Under the pieces are notes generated by a model, which was not told the DNA's origin, did not search any database, and saw nothing but the letters and a program-made list of their open reading frames with translations. From assembly GCA_030295235.1 (NCBI GenBank), contig AP026158.1, positions 248,001 to 312,000 on the forward strand: a DNA stretch of 64,000 bases. The letters run 5' to 3'. Each line of letters begins with the position of its first letter. The stretch's first letter is position 1. Position numbers and translations under genes: made by a program. Below, piece by piece: positions 54,167 to 63,949 of the stretch. The stretch comes from Fistulifera solaris. Taxonomy: Eukaryota; Bacillariophyta; Bacillariophyceae; Naviculales; Stauroneidaceae.

Positions 54167-54674
54167 TTGTTTGCTTTCTGTTGTTCAAGAATGCGGCTGT
54201 TCGTTGCTCTGAGACGTCTTGAGCGAACGTGCGAGAAGGAAGAAGATGAGAATGATGATGATGATGATGATGATGTGTTCCGATAAAAACAGTCGATGGC
54301 GTGGTTTTTTACATTTTTCTCCGTTTTTGTTCTTCTCACTCCGGCCGTGGCTGACGTCACTTCCGACAATGCACAGACGATGAAAGGGGCGAGAGGTTGG
54401 GTACCGGTAGGAGGCGAAAGGCAAAAGGAACGCTTTTTACTAGTAGTACGTAGTACGTATTATTTTTCGACCATTGCCATAACTTCGTAAAAGTTAGGGT
54501 TACTGTCATTACAATTGAGGGTTACTGTCATTTGTCATTTAGTCCCCAACGAATATGATTCAATGTTACCTGTTTACTAAAAGTGACTCTGCCGCGCGGT
54601 TCGACTGCCAAGAAAGTCGCCGTTGTTGCACAACTTTTGATATCACAACGAAATCAATAATCACAACAACCACC
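54167..54674. promoter_or_regulatory. Divergent promoter region, one-helix protein / eL22
   Basis: 508 bases. Contains (ATG)n/(GAT)n near 54255, GGTACCGGTAG at 54400-54410, an AGTAGTACGTAGTACGTA stretch at about 54441, and a perfect 15-base direct repeat AGGGTTACTGTCATT at 54496-54510 and 54518-54532 (22-base spacing), about 145-180 bases upstream of eL22. Good candidates for factor-binding sites. Confidence 0.5.
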
Positions 54675-55192
54675 ATGGTAAGAGATCCTTTGCGATCCGC
54701 CTACCCGTCTACATGAGAGTGCTCACGCTTTCTCATGTCAGTGCGGGGGCCTTTCATCTTGTTCCATGCTTTTACTCGGTACACACTTCGAATCATCCAC
54801 TCTGACCCTCCACATTCATCTTCTCTCTCATGACAGGTCAAGGGAAAGAAAACCGGAGGCTCCAAATTTGTCATTGACTGCAGTGCACCTGTAGAAGACA
54901 AAGTATTGGATGTCGCGCAATTCGAGAAATACTTGCACGATCGCATCAAAATCAACAACAAGACGGGTCAATTGGCTCAAGCCGGTGTGGTCATTACTCG
55001 TGATCGCACCAAATTAACGGTCGCCGCTCCGGCGGATTTGGCTTTTCGAAACGTCAACTGAAGTATTTGAGCAAGCGCTATTTGAAGAAACTCCAGCTAA
55101 AGAACTTCTTGCGTGTGGTAGCGGCTTCCAAAAACTCGTACGAAATGCGATACTACAGCATCGCCGGCGGTGATGCTGAGGAAGAAGAATAA
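54675..55192 (+). CDS. RPL22: 60S ribosomal protein eL22
   Basis: Cytosolic large-subunit protein, 119 aa. Exon 1 codes for the start Met alone (54675-54677); the 159-base intron begins immediately (GTAAGA...ACAG), and exon 2 runs 54837-55192. Motifs: '[20 protein letters not shown]', '[17 protein letters not shown]', '[19 protein letters not shown]' and '[17 protein letters not shown]'. One missing T near 55041 (TTTT) shifts the frame. Since eL22 is conserved and broadly essential, this is one of the clearest signs that such breaks are assembly errors. Confidence 0.95.
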
Positions 55193-55435
55193 AGTAGAAA
55201 CAATCTTCTTATTCTTTGTCAACAACCTCGTATCCGTGTCTTTTGCATTTGCGTTTGCTATTCTGATGACGCGCCTCGAAAACTAGAGATGATGCGTTTC
55301 GTTTGGTAAAATTTAGCCTGTGTCAGTTTATCTATTACCTTAGTTTGATGAGCAAAATTGCGTAGAGCTTCAAGGGCCCAAGGCAGAAATATACATAGTA
55401 TACAACATGAGTTTTTTTGGTTGAGGGTCTCATGC

Positions 55436-56482
55436 TCACACCTCGATGCTGTGAAGAGGTGGGTTTTTGTGCAAAGTCTGCAATTGTCGTGCCGTGATCA
55501 TCAATCCCCGTAGGAGCGGAAGGACACTGATAAATATAATTAACGAAACGACAATGGCGGCTATCGAGTCGGCGACGGCACCGTCAACACTAGATACCAG
55601 TGTTGCAATGATCGCAGCAATTAGGACGGCAGCGGACCGCAAGGTGTCGGCGCACACATGCTGTTGCAGATCAATGAGAAAACGAATGAGAGGATGATAC
55701 TCCGTACTCATTTCACAAGCAACTTTAGCAAGAAGTACTCACCGTCCATGCACTGCACATGTTCAAATTCACCAGCTCAATATCTTCGTTCTCGTCATAA
55801 ACAACTCGTTTATCGGAATGCAGCAGACTTGATGACTCGTTGACTGTTTCCTCAGGATAGCCCATTTCCACTGTCTTCTTACGCTGAGATGGTTTTATTA
55901 TATCAAGTCCGTAAATGGAATTCGCTTGAGCAAAGCAAGTGACATTGACAATGTCTAGCAGAAGATTCGCTCCTGAAAACGATAGCATTATGGGTACCGA
56001 CACGTCTTCTACTTCATCGTCGTCGGTAGTTGATGACCCGAAAAGTGCAGAGAATGCCTCGTTTAGCGTCATGACTGTAACCGCGATCAATGTCATGATA
56101 CTCAAAGCAGGCGGAATCAGCTCCAGATAAAGTCTTTGGAGTTCTCTTCGGTAAGCCCGATGTTTCCCGGGTAATTCCAGTTCGCTCGCTGAAAAGGGCG
56201 CGTTTTGATCCGCTCGGCCATTAAATTAAACATGTAAGTCAACGCATCCACAGACATTGCTTCCGAGTCCGCTAGCATTGCTTGGCTGTTCGCAATCAAA
56301 GCAAAGACTGCTTGGATAAGTAAAAAGCCGACAAAACTCAGAAACGCCACGTTTAGCACATATTCGTTCGACAGACTCTCCGCATCGTCCGAAGGTTTCT
56401 TCTCAGTTACAATGCTGTTGTTTTCACTCCCTTCATCATCGGCGATACTGCCAAATGATCGTTCCACTTCTCTCGGTGCCAT
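55436..56482 (-). CDS. Cation diffusion facilitator (CDF)-like transporter, copy 2
   Basis: 321 aa, paralogue of 43672-44740. Exon 1 55743-56482 and exon 2 55436-55660, intron of 82 bases placed exactly between 'CSAWT' and 'HVCADTLRS'. A missing base near 56130 splits exon 1. Shared blocks: 'SNEYVLNVAFLSF', 'LELIPPALSIMTL', 'FSGANLLLDIVNVTCFAQ' and 'LVNLNMCSAWT'. The TM5 HxxxD metal motif is kept; TM2 again has Ala in place of His ('AMSVD'). Copy 1 has two introns at the 5' end and none at the HxxxD site; copy 2 is the reverse, so intron positions have turned over since duplication. The N-terminal tail is longer and acidic here. Confidence 0.78.
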
Positions 56483-56951
56483 CTTTCGTTTTGAAGAAGA
56501 GAAAAAACGTTCGATCGTCGTGGAAAAACCCCATGTACTCCAATTTGTGTTCTTCGGTGGTTATCACTGCACGACACACCTTGCGGTTTTATGGGACGAG
56601 AACCGAACCGCCACGCGCCGACAGTAGCACGCGACTTCAACCTTGTCTGACGTCGGGGGACGTGTACAACTTTACCATATGCGATGACCTCGGGAAAACG
56701 CCATGGGTGGATTACATAGAGATGTTAGTACCGTTTGATGTGATTAGGCGCGTGCTTGGCACGCGAAACCCCAATCGTACGCGGTTTGATGATTCGTTTC
56801 ATTCGTGACTCAAGATTCACCGAGGGCCGAGGCTAGAGTGATACTTGTACGTGATACTCCGTGCTCCGTCTCGTTGTACTCAGTGGCTATTATTGTGAAA
56901 GGAGGCTCTTGAGAAGCTTAGTGTGAATGTAGACGACTTAAAAAGGAAAAG
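56483..56951. other. Intergenic, 5' of CDF copy 2 and 3' of the glycosylase
   Basis: 469 bases with the CDF copy 2 promoter. No coding frame or repeat recognised. Confidence 0.4.
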
Positions 56952-57932
56952 TTATCGTCGATCTGCTAAGCCTGGCTGATAAACATTTACTTGCCAAAAG
57001 TCTCGTTTCTGCTCGTATGTGAATTTCGCCGCTGCTGGACTCACACTGATTGCGGAAATAATTATGATACGCGGTTCAGTTTCCCGCAAAGAGGCTCAGG
57101 CAAAACCGATTTGCCAAACGCCCGTTGAGAAAACTCATCCTCTCCAGCCTTAAATACTCCTGAGGTTAACCAGTCTTTAAAATACTTTTTTGAAAAGAGA
57201 CGCAGTTGTGCTACCATTGGCAAGAACGACACGTTGAATACTAGGGTGCTCGTCACAGAATTCGCGGATTGGATTCACTACTTCATTGCGTATGTTCTGG
57301 TCTAAAGATCCCTTTCGTTCACACGAATGAACAACGTCCCATAAACAAAAGCCATTCGCCAGCAACAAATTCATTTGCTCCTCGTAAGGCAGTACATTTT
57401 CGTATCGAAGCGACTTTGCCAACGCATAGGGCTGACCCGAGCTGGGTGAAATCCCTGTATCGCGTCGGAACCCCAAGCAATCGCCAGCAATCCACCAGAA
57501 AGCGCTTCAAAGGAAAAGCAGATAAGGCACGAGAGGTGAGCGATTCGACTTTTGGCCTCGAACGCGTGAGATACTTTTTATGTTTACTTACTTGACTGGA
57601 TGAGCGTAATATTGCTGCTGTTTTAACGAGGTCGTCGATGGGTGTGTACCCAGAATGAGAGTATGAGGTTCAATATTTGGCAATGAATCGACCTGTCCAG
57701 CCCACATGGCGGAGAAGGACGACGTTCGAGCAACCGGTACTTCTGATATAACTTCCGCATTCGACTTCTTGTTCTTGTTAAAAAAGTATTTTGATTTATC
57801 TGTACTCTTTGACGCGGAAGCTTGTCTTTTGGCAATGCTCCGAGAAGGTGCTCTCAAGGCTGCACCTTGCTGGGAAAGCGTCAGATAAGCTGCTGCACAT
57901 AACATGCCTTTCCTCCTTTTTGACTTTGTCAT
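56952..57932 (-). CDS. Mismatch/deoxyinosine-type DNA glycosylase (UDG superfamily)
   Basis: 297 aa. Exon 1 57592-57932, intron of 87 bases, exon 2 56952-57504. Motif 1 'PHTLILGTHPSTTSLKQQ' and the 'YAHPVNAFWWIAGDCLGF' block, created by splicing, place it in the family of bacterial TDG/DNA-deoxyinosine glycosylases within the UDG superfamily. 'LANGFCLWDVVHSCERKGSLD' follows, and motif 2 'SVSPAAAKFTYEQKRDFWQ' is at the C-terminus. Two single-base changes (an extra A near 57186, a missing C near 57075) break exon 2; without reading across the second one the diagnostic motif 2 is lost. N-terminus 'KGMLCAAAYLTLSQQGAALR' could be an organelle signal. A GTACC-rich element lies about 220 bases upstream. 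Confidence 0.8.
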
Positions 57933-58303
57933 CCTTGTGAAAACTTTTTATGATTTTCTTTAATGCCGAGCTGAAGACCTTAAACAAACTGATGTTTGTT
58001 CGTGGTGATTGATTCCTAGTACTCCCCCAAGAGTAACGAGGAGTCGTTGTCGTCGTCATCAGCGCAGCAAAAGAAAAAATGAGGGACTTGTTGGTTTCAT
58101 ACAGATTTTGTAGACGCGCGAGCGACAGACAGTTGCTACCTTGTACCAAGTACCCCGGTACCGTACCGCCATTTTTATAATCCCTCTCACTTTCACGGAA
58201 ATGATCGATGATCTAGACAAGAGACGCAAAGCACGACAAAAACTATGAATATGCGTTTTGTTATATATTTCAAAAATATACTATGCAGCTTAAAATGACC
58301 GTA
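57933..58303. promoter_or_regulatory. Promoter region of the DNA glycosylase
   Basis: 371 bases. GGTACCGTACC at 58157-58167 within a longer TACCAAGTACCCCGGTACC tract. Also the 3' flank of the ankyrin gene. Confidence 0.45.
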
Positions 58304-59118
58304 TTAGCCGTAAACAATATGACGATGGCATAAATTAGGGTGACATCGAATGAAATGGTAGATAATTTCGACGTTCGACCGTCGACATGCGTATTCAAAC
58401 AGCGACAAATCTCCTATCTTTCGTGCCGGATCAGCACCGCGATTCAATAAAAGACCCACAAGCTCCGAGTTCCCTAGTGTCACAGCCACGTAGAGAGGAA
58501 AATTCCCTTTTTGTCGGTCGTCTCGACGTCAATATGTTTTTTCGAAAGTAGCGATCTATAGACTTTGGAATACCTTCTTGATCTAGAAGCAAGCAGTAAG
58601 GGAGCCTGTCCAGCCGAGTCAACTGCATTGGCGTCGACGTTCAGCTGAGATACTAGTATTTGTGCTGCCATCGAGTGTTTGAGGTGCAGTGCAAGTAGTA
58701 GGAGGGACGATCCTGTTAGAACACTACGTTCTTGCTGCACGTTACGAATGAGATGAATGTGGACACAATGGTAAGCGGGCGAATACCAATACACTGGTAG
58801 ATTGATATCAGTACCGTACTCGATCAGCATCTTGATCATTTTGATGTTGTTACTGATGATAGCCGCATACAAGGGTGTCTTGCCATCCAAATTTCGTTGA
58901 TTGGGGAGCGCACCCTGACGCAAAAGGAGTTGCGCAGTGTCTACGTCACCATTACAAACAGCATGGAACAACGATGAATTCCCATTGACATCACAATGGT
59001 TCGCGTTGACACCATGTTCGAGCAGAACTTGAATCAAGTCTTTTCGTTGCGAGATACTGGCGTCGAGGAGAACCTCAGATGTCATTGATTCCGGATTAGT
59101 CTGCAAATTTTCACTCAT
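58304..59118 (-). CDS. Ankyrin-repeat protein
   Basis: 271 aa across one missing base near 58497. About seven ankyrin repeats fill the chain: 'RKDLIQVLLEHGVNANH', 'NSSLFHAVCNGDVDTAQLLL', 'KTPLYAAIISNNIKMIKMLI', 'SLLLLALHLKHSMAAQIL', 'QAPLLLASRSRRYSKVYRSL', 'VTLGNSELVGLLLNRGADP' and a last degenerate one. No other domain, signal peptide or TM. A protein-interaction module of unknown partner. Divergent from the metallopeptidase gene. Confidence 0.82.
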
Positions 59119-59565
59119 TGTATCTCAGCATTCTATCACTTTATAAATGATTGTAAATGACTAGTACGAATTGTAAAAGAATGAATCTTGATGTGATGAG
59201 TGTTTTGAACGATCGATGAAAAGGAACAATTTGATTTTTGTTCTGCGAGGTGGAGTTTTTCGGTGGAGTTTCATGTTTCGGGTGATGTCAGTCGTGAGCT
59301 CTTCGGTTCTTAATTTTCGTGTTTTACGTTTTTCACTTAGCAGAGGACAGAGGATACGAAACGGAACCACTTGTTTCGACCTCAAGCTTATTTCGAAAGA
59401 AATGTTCCTCCGATGCGTTTGCTGGACAGCACTTCAACACTCGCAGCTCTATACCTGTAATGATTATGCAACAACCTTGCCCTGACATGTTGCTTATTTG
59501 TTTGATGTTAGACAGTTACGGTGTTTTCTAAATAATTTGGCATATCAGAGAATTGAACGCCGCCG
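59119..59565. promoter_or_regulatory. Divergent promoter region, ankyrin protein / metallopeptidase
   Basis: 447 bases; overlapping short frames on both strands show no recognisable content. Confidence 0.4.
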
Positions 59566-60637
59566 ATGCATACCTTTTTGAGGCAATCCAAGGCGTTTTT
59601 CCGCCCAGCGAACTCCGAAAAGCCCAATGATGCTACTTCCACAACCATCATGATCGATAATACTCAACACGTATACATTCGAGTCAAGCTCAAACGGAGC
59701 CGGATCACAACACAATGTCGCCCTGCCGTATTGTCGGCATGCCCCGAAATTTTGAAAGATCTCGATGACGATCTCTGCGAATGTCTACGCCTATTACCCA
59801 AAAGTGTTCATCCGTTAATTCGACGTACGTGCATCTGGATTAATTCACAATATGCCGTGGGTCCCATTGATAATCCGGTTACTTTGGCACATGCGACAGC
59901 GCATCATCACCGTGCGTGGTTACTTTGGGCGAAGGATTGTCCGGATAAACAGCACGGAATTGAGATTTACAATTGCTTTTCGTACCGCCGGATGCGATGG
60001 CACTGGAATGGATGCGGATTGATACTTCATGAATTGTGTCACCTGATTCATCAATTTGCTCTCGGTCTTGATAATTCGATAATTCGACAAGTTTATCAGA
60101 AGGCAAAACTTTCGGAGAAATATGAACAGGTGCTTCGACGAGACTGGGCTGGTTTGACAATTGACTGTGATTTGGCCTACGCTGTAAGTGTAACATTTGC
60201 GCTTTATTTATTCAAGAGACTGTAAAGCTAACACTCTCATTCGTGTGCAGATGGTAGACGAACGAGAATTTTTCGCCGAACTCTCTGTGACTTATTGGAG
60301 CCATCAATACAAAACATTGGACAAAGCGAGTCACACAAAAGTTTTACAATCGAGTCCGCCTTTTTTAGAGCCGACCGTCCGGACACGCCTTGGTTTGAAA
60401 TCGCTGGAAAAGGACGAGCATGCACATCACTGCAACAAATTTTATCCTTTTACGCGTGGTCAATTTCGTCATTATGATGCGGAAACTTGCCAAGTTTTCG
60501 ACGCATTGTGGACCGAGATAGCGGGCTGGGAAGATCCGTTAATGGTGGAAAAAGATTGTTATTGTTGGTATCCATTTCAGGCCAGCGAGAAGTTAAGCGT
60601 ACTCGTCGGCCCTGTAAGCGACACGGTGGATCTCTAA
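59566..60637 (+). CDS. HEXXH metallopeptidase-like protein
   Basis: 334 aa from exons 59566-60183 and 60251-60637 (67-base intron). The zinc-binding helix 'GLILHELCHLIHQFALG' gives His155, Glu156 and His159. After the splice junction 'MVDEREFFAELSVTYW' supplies an acidic helix; Glu212 or Glu216 is the likely third ligand, so a gluzincin arrangement like that of ATLF-type (M34-related) peptidases fits. No signal peptide: 'MHTFLRQSKAFFRPANSEK' is basic and could be mitochondrial. Several aromatic-rich blocks ('FSYRRMRWHWNGCG', 'KDCYCWYPFQ') have no family match I can name. Convergent with the SETD9-like gene, only 12 bases between stops. Confidence 0.7.
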
Positions 60638-60649
60638 ATCACGGTCCAT

Positions 60650-62034
60650 TCACTTGTTTCTCCAATCATCGCGAAAAAATACAACTTGCTCGTTGTCTAA
60701 GCTGTCGTCTCCGTAACGAACGATCGTATACCACTCGGGTGTTTCTACTGACTGCAATCGATAGTCGTACATGAGTTCCTCATTTTCAAGATGACGTCGA
60801 CTGACTAAACAAAGTCCATGCATCAAAATCGGTTCCGGCAGAAAAACTGGCTTTGCCACCCCAAGGGCCTGGCATAACTATTGGGAATGTATTTGACGAG
60901 CTGTTCCTGTGATTGGAAAGCACGCACGGTGTAATTCAACATCGCGCAATGGCAATTGGGGAAGCCTTCTGCCGGAGGGTGATTGACCATGTGGCCCAAC
61001 GCCCATGGATTCATGGATCCGTCTCGATTGAGAACAAAGACGGGTGATTTTCTACTATCAATCACGTAATCATCAAACCGCAACGATATTTGACAATCTT
61101 CGTCTCCGTCGTCGAAATGATGCACGACTTCTGGATCGCTGGTCACCAAGTGCTCTTTGCACCAAACTTCGCCTGGCTGAAATGCTATTAGCGAACCTAG
61201 TGGTACTTTTCCGTCAACAAAACAACCGCGTCTCGCTTTTGGAATGAGCGAAGGTAATATCCATAAAGAGTATCCCAATTCTTCTTTAATTTTTGCGGAG
61301 CGACAGGCGTTTATGAGTTGAAAGGAGCGGATTCGTGCCAATGTATCCTCTGACACTCCTTTTGTCAGGTCTGTTCCAAGTGCATCGAGTCCATCGATTC
61401 GTTCTGTCGGTCGTTCCTCCGGATGAAGCAGCACTTGTAGGGCATTCTTTTTTCTTTGCAAAAACTCCTCTTGTCGTCGTGTCGCGGAATCATCGGTTTG
61501 ATTTTGTACTCGAATCAATTCATTTTCTGTCACTCCTATTTCATGGTGCATTATCCTTTGTAGTTCGTGAATGTTTTGGGTATCCAACGTTGCATCGACT
61601 CGATCAAATGCTTTAAAAATAGTCATCAAGTCGGGCTCCAAACGACGCTGCACTTCTTGACGCAATTGTGCATTCGTCAGGGTTTCAAACTGGAACGAGG
61701 CAGCGGCTTCGCGGGTCGTGATTCCTTGTTGTTTCGCTTCTATTAAAAGAAGTGTCAAATACAAATAATTCCGCTCCAATAATTTTTGTGGATTCCGATG
61801 ATCGTCTCCTTGCAAAATGTCTTTTAGCATGCGCCAAAAGGGACGAAGGTGGGTGCCATGAAAGTGTCGTTTGATTATAAATGGACGCAGCATAGGATAA
61901 CAAAGGGAAGCAAAGTAATGATAGTCATTCAAAGTCGAACGTGAACAATGATGAAGAATCATCGCAACAATAATAATAACATGCATTAACTCGTTGTCTT
62001 CATTTTCGTCTTTTTTTTTTCGCCCTCCACCCAT
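60650..62034 (-). CDS. SETD9-like SET-domain protein
   Basis: 461 aa with one missing G in a GGGG run near 60860. The N-terminal half is helical, with a conserved 'FWRMLKDILQGDDHRNPQKL' stretch. The C-terminal SET domain runs about 280-445: 'RRGCFVDGKVPLGSLIAFQPG' (split here by family numbering), 'NPWALGHMVNHPP', the pseudoknot Asn-His, and after the frame break 'LVSRRHLENEELMYDYRL', where the catalytic Tyr lies. This layout, with a long insert of 'RFDDYVIDSRKSPVFVLNRD', matches animal SETD9, whose substrate is not established. Start at the ATG at 62034 ('MGGGRKKKDENED'); the ATG at 61986 is an alternative. Confidence 0.8.
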
Positions 62035-62237
62035 CACACCGACCGACAGCAAGACGTCATTTAAGCCGACGTGCGTGCGCGCGCGCGTGAACACGGATTA
62101 TATTGTGAGGAACAGGACGTGCGTGAATTTATCCGTTCCAGCAACGGTTTCATCAAGCCCTCACTCACTTCTTCGTCGTCATCAAAGCATGTTTGTGTTC
62201 CTCTCTCTCGCCCTTTACCTATAATCGCAAACAACTC
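62035..62237. promoter_or_regulatory. Short divergent promoter, SETD9-like / kinase-like
   Basis: 203 bases between two start codons. Contains a GTGCGTGCGCGCGCGCGTG alternating tract at about 62070-62088, able to adopt Z-DNA. Confidence 0.5.
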
Positions 62238-63497
62238 ATGATCACTAGTGTAACGAGCAACAAAATGCGTCGAAGAAATGTATCTTACACGGCGACGGAA
62301 GAAACGAGATCACCAGAAGATCCGCAATGTCTAGTTGTCGATGTCGAGAAAAGTGTTGATTTTCAGAAAAAAACGCGTCGGAAGTCAACATCCTGGCTCC
62401 AATGGTGTTGTAGAATATCGACATATGTTCTTTTATTGAGTGTTCTTGTATGGGCGGTGTCGTGGATCCAAATACTCGTAGAAGAGTATCATTATCGTTC
62501 GATCCAACGCGTCATGGACAAACGAAAGACCGCTTGTGCGCGTCCGGCCTGGCAAAAACTGCAATTCCCCACTTGTAATCTATTGCACGAAATTGATTTA
62601 CCGCATCTCGAACAACGTCATGCGACAGGCAGTTCGCTAGGGTTCTTGGCGAATGGCTATTGGCGAGATGTTTGGGCGGTGGATTCTTCTTCTTCTTACA
62701 ACAATGAGACGGCTGTGTTGAAGATTATGCGTCTGAAGCACGACATTGATGCCCACAATTTCGATCGACACCGACGCGATGGTTTAGTGATGGAACGGTT
62801 GACTGCATCGCCGCATGTCATCGACCCGTACGGCTTTTGTGGCAACAGTGTCTTGACGGAATTTCTTTCCAAGACACTCGATAAAGTGGCCAAAGGGCTA
62901 GATCCCAGCTTGGTCAAGTACACCCGCACACGCTTGGATCGATTACAACTGGCGTTGGGTGCCGCACGAGGACTGGCGGCACTGCACGAGATTCCTGGTG
63001 GACCCATAATACACGTCGATTTGGGGGCACGGCAGTTTTTGGTGGGCGAAGATGGCAACGTTAAAATCAATGATTTCAATCGATGTCGGTTCATGGGATA
63101 TTACAAAACAACGAAACAGCCCTGCGACTTTCGAATCCAAATCGCTCCGGGAACCGATCGGGCTCCGGAAGAATACCGCGAGTTGCCATCGCAAAACGAA
63201 AAGCTGGATTTATTCTCCTTTGGGAACGTCTTGTATATCATTCTGACGGGCCGTGAACCATGGCCGTACTATTACTGGGGTTACGCCGAACCCATCATAC
63301 AACGATTGATTATCTGGGGCATCAAACCGAGTCTACCACAGCGAGTGCGACGCAGCGATCCGGAATTATCCGAACTCATGTATTTGCTCTACGCATTAAA
63401 TCCAGATGATCGCCCGAGTGCCGCCGATGTCGTTCGATCGATTGAACGAATATTGGACAAGGAAAATGTAGCCCATGCTATTAGTTTATCAAAGTAG
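62238..63497 (+). CDS. Membrane-anchored protein kinase-like protein (probable pseudokinase)
   Basis: 419 aa. Soluble basic N-tail, one TM helix at about 60-80 ('VLLLSVLVWAVSWIQILV'), then a kinase fold at about 125-405 on the far side. The VAIK-type Lys is present ('AVLKIMRL', Lys162) and so is APE ('DRAPEEY'). The catalytic loop reads 'HVDLGARQFL' instead of HRDLKxxNxL: Arg, Lys and Asn are replaced by Val, Gly and Gln, with Asp261 kept. The Mg loop is 'NDFNRC' (DFN for DFG). Such changes usually mean weak or no phosphotransfer. 'LDLFSFGNVLYIILTGREPW' and 'LNPDDRPSAADVV' are normal kinase C-lobe motifs. I recall similar TM kinase-like proteins in diatoms, without assigned role. Confidence 0.78.
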   Translation: MITSVTSNKMRRRNVSYTATEETRSPEDPQCLVVDVEKSVDFQKKTRRKSTSWLQWCCRISTYVLLLSVLVWAVSWIQILVEEYHYRSIQRVMDKRKTACARPAWQKLQFPTCNLLHEIDLPHLEQRHATGSSLGFLANGYWRDVWAVDSSSSYNNETAVLKIMRLKHDIDAHNFDRHRRDGLVMERLTASPHVIDPYGFCGNSVLTEFLSKTLDKVAKGLDPSLVKYTRTRLDRLQLALGAARGLAALHEIPGGPIIHVDLGARQFLVGEDGNVKINDFNRCRFMGYYKTTKQPCDFRIQIAPGTDRAPEEYRELPSQNEKLDLFSFGNVLYIILTGREPWPYYYWGYAEPIIQRLIIWGIKPSLPQRVRRSDPELSELMYLLYALNPDDRPSAADVVRSIERILDKENVAHAISLSK

Positions 63498-63562
63498 CTG
63501 ATGTTAACATGTCAAAAAGTTTCATAAAAGAAATATTGCAGTATTGTTCGATGGTAGTATCT

Positions 63563-63949
63563 CTAAGCAGCCTTCGCGACTCCAGATGAATCGGATTGGC
63601 TTTGGAGGGCGTCTCCTGCGGCCACTCGCTCCGCAAACAATCGGGCGTTCTTGCTAAGGATGATGCTGATATCTGACAGAAGCTGGCTCTGCAGCTCGGG
63701 CTGGGTGTTTTCGTCACGAAGTCTTGATTGGAGTCGCAGCAGTTGTTGTCGAAGACAGTCACGTCGGCGGTCAAAGAGTCCTGACACTCGGCGCTCGAGG
63801 CCTCGACAAGAGTGCTGTGTGACGGTTAAGGTCAGATTCTTGATTTCTTTGTCATCAACCGATTCCCCGGATACAAACAAGGTCTCGACAGCCTGGACAT
63901 ATGAACTATGGATGTTCCTGCAAGATGCAACTTCCGTTTGTGTATGCAT
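63563..63949 (-). CDS. Small coiled-coil protein, unknown
   Basis: 128 aa, intact frame from the ATG at 63949. Mostly helical and amphipathic ('GLFDRRRDCLRQQLLRLQSR', then 'QLLSDISIILSKNARLF'), suggesting a helical bundle or coiled coil. No signal peptide, TM or known motif. Its 3' end lies 65 bases from that of the kinase-like gene. I recognise no family; it could be a subunit of a larger complex. It could also be extended by an exon beyond the window edge. Confidence 0.55.
   Translation of the reverse strand: MHTQTEVASCRNIHSSYVQAVETLFVSGESVDDKEIKNLTLTVTQHSCRGLERRVSGLFDRRRDCLRQQLLRLQSRLRDENTQPELQSQLLSDISIILSKNARLFAERVAAGDALQSQSDSSGVAKAA

Noticed and set aside
54296-54490. Short plus-strand frame with a signal-peptide-like start in the eL22 promoter
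   Set aside because: Overlaps GAT repeats and the GTACCGGTA element; no further protein-like content.
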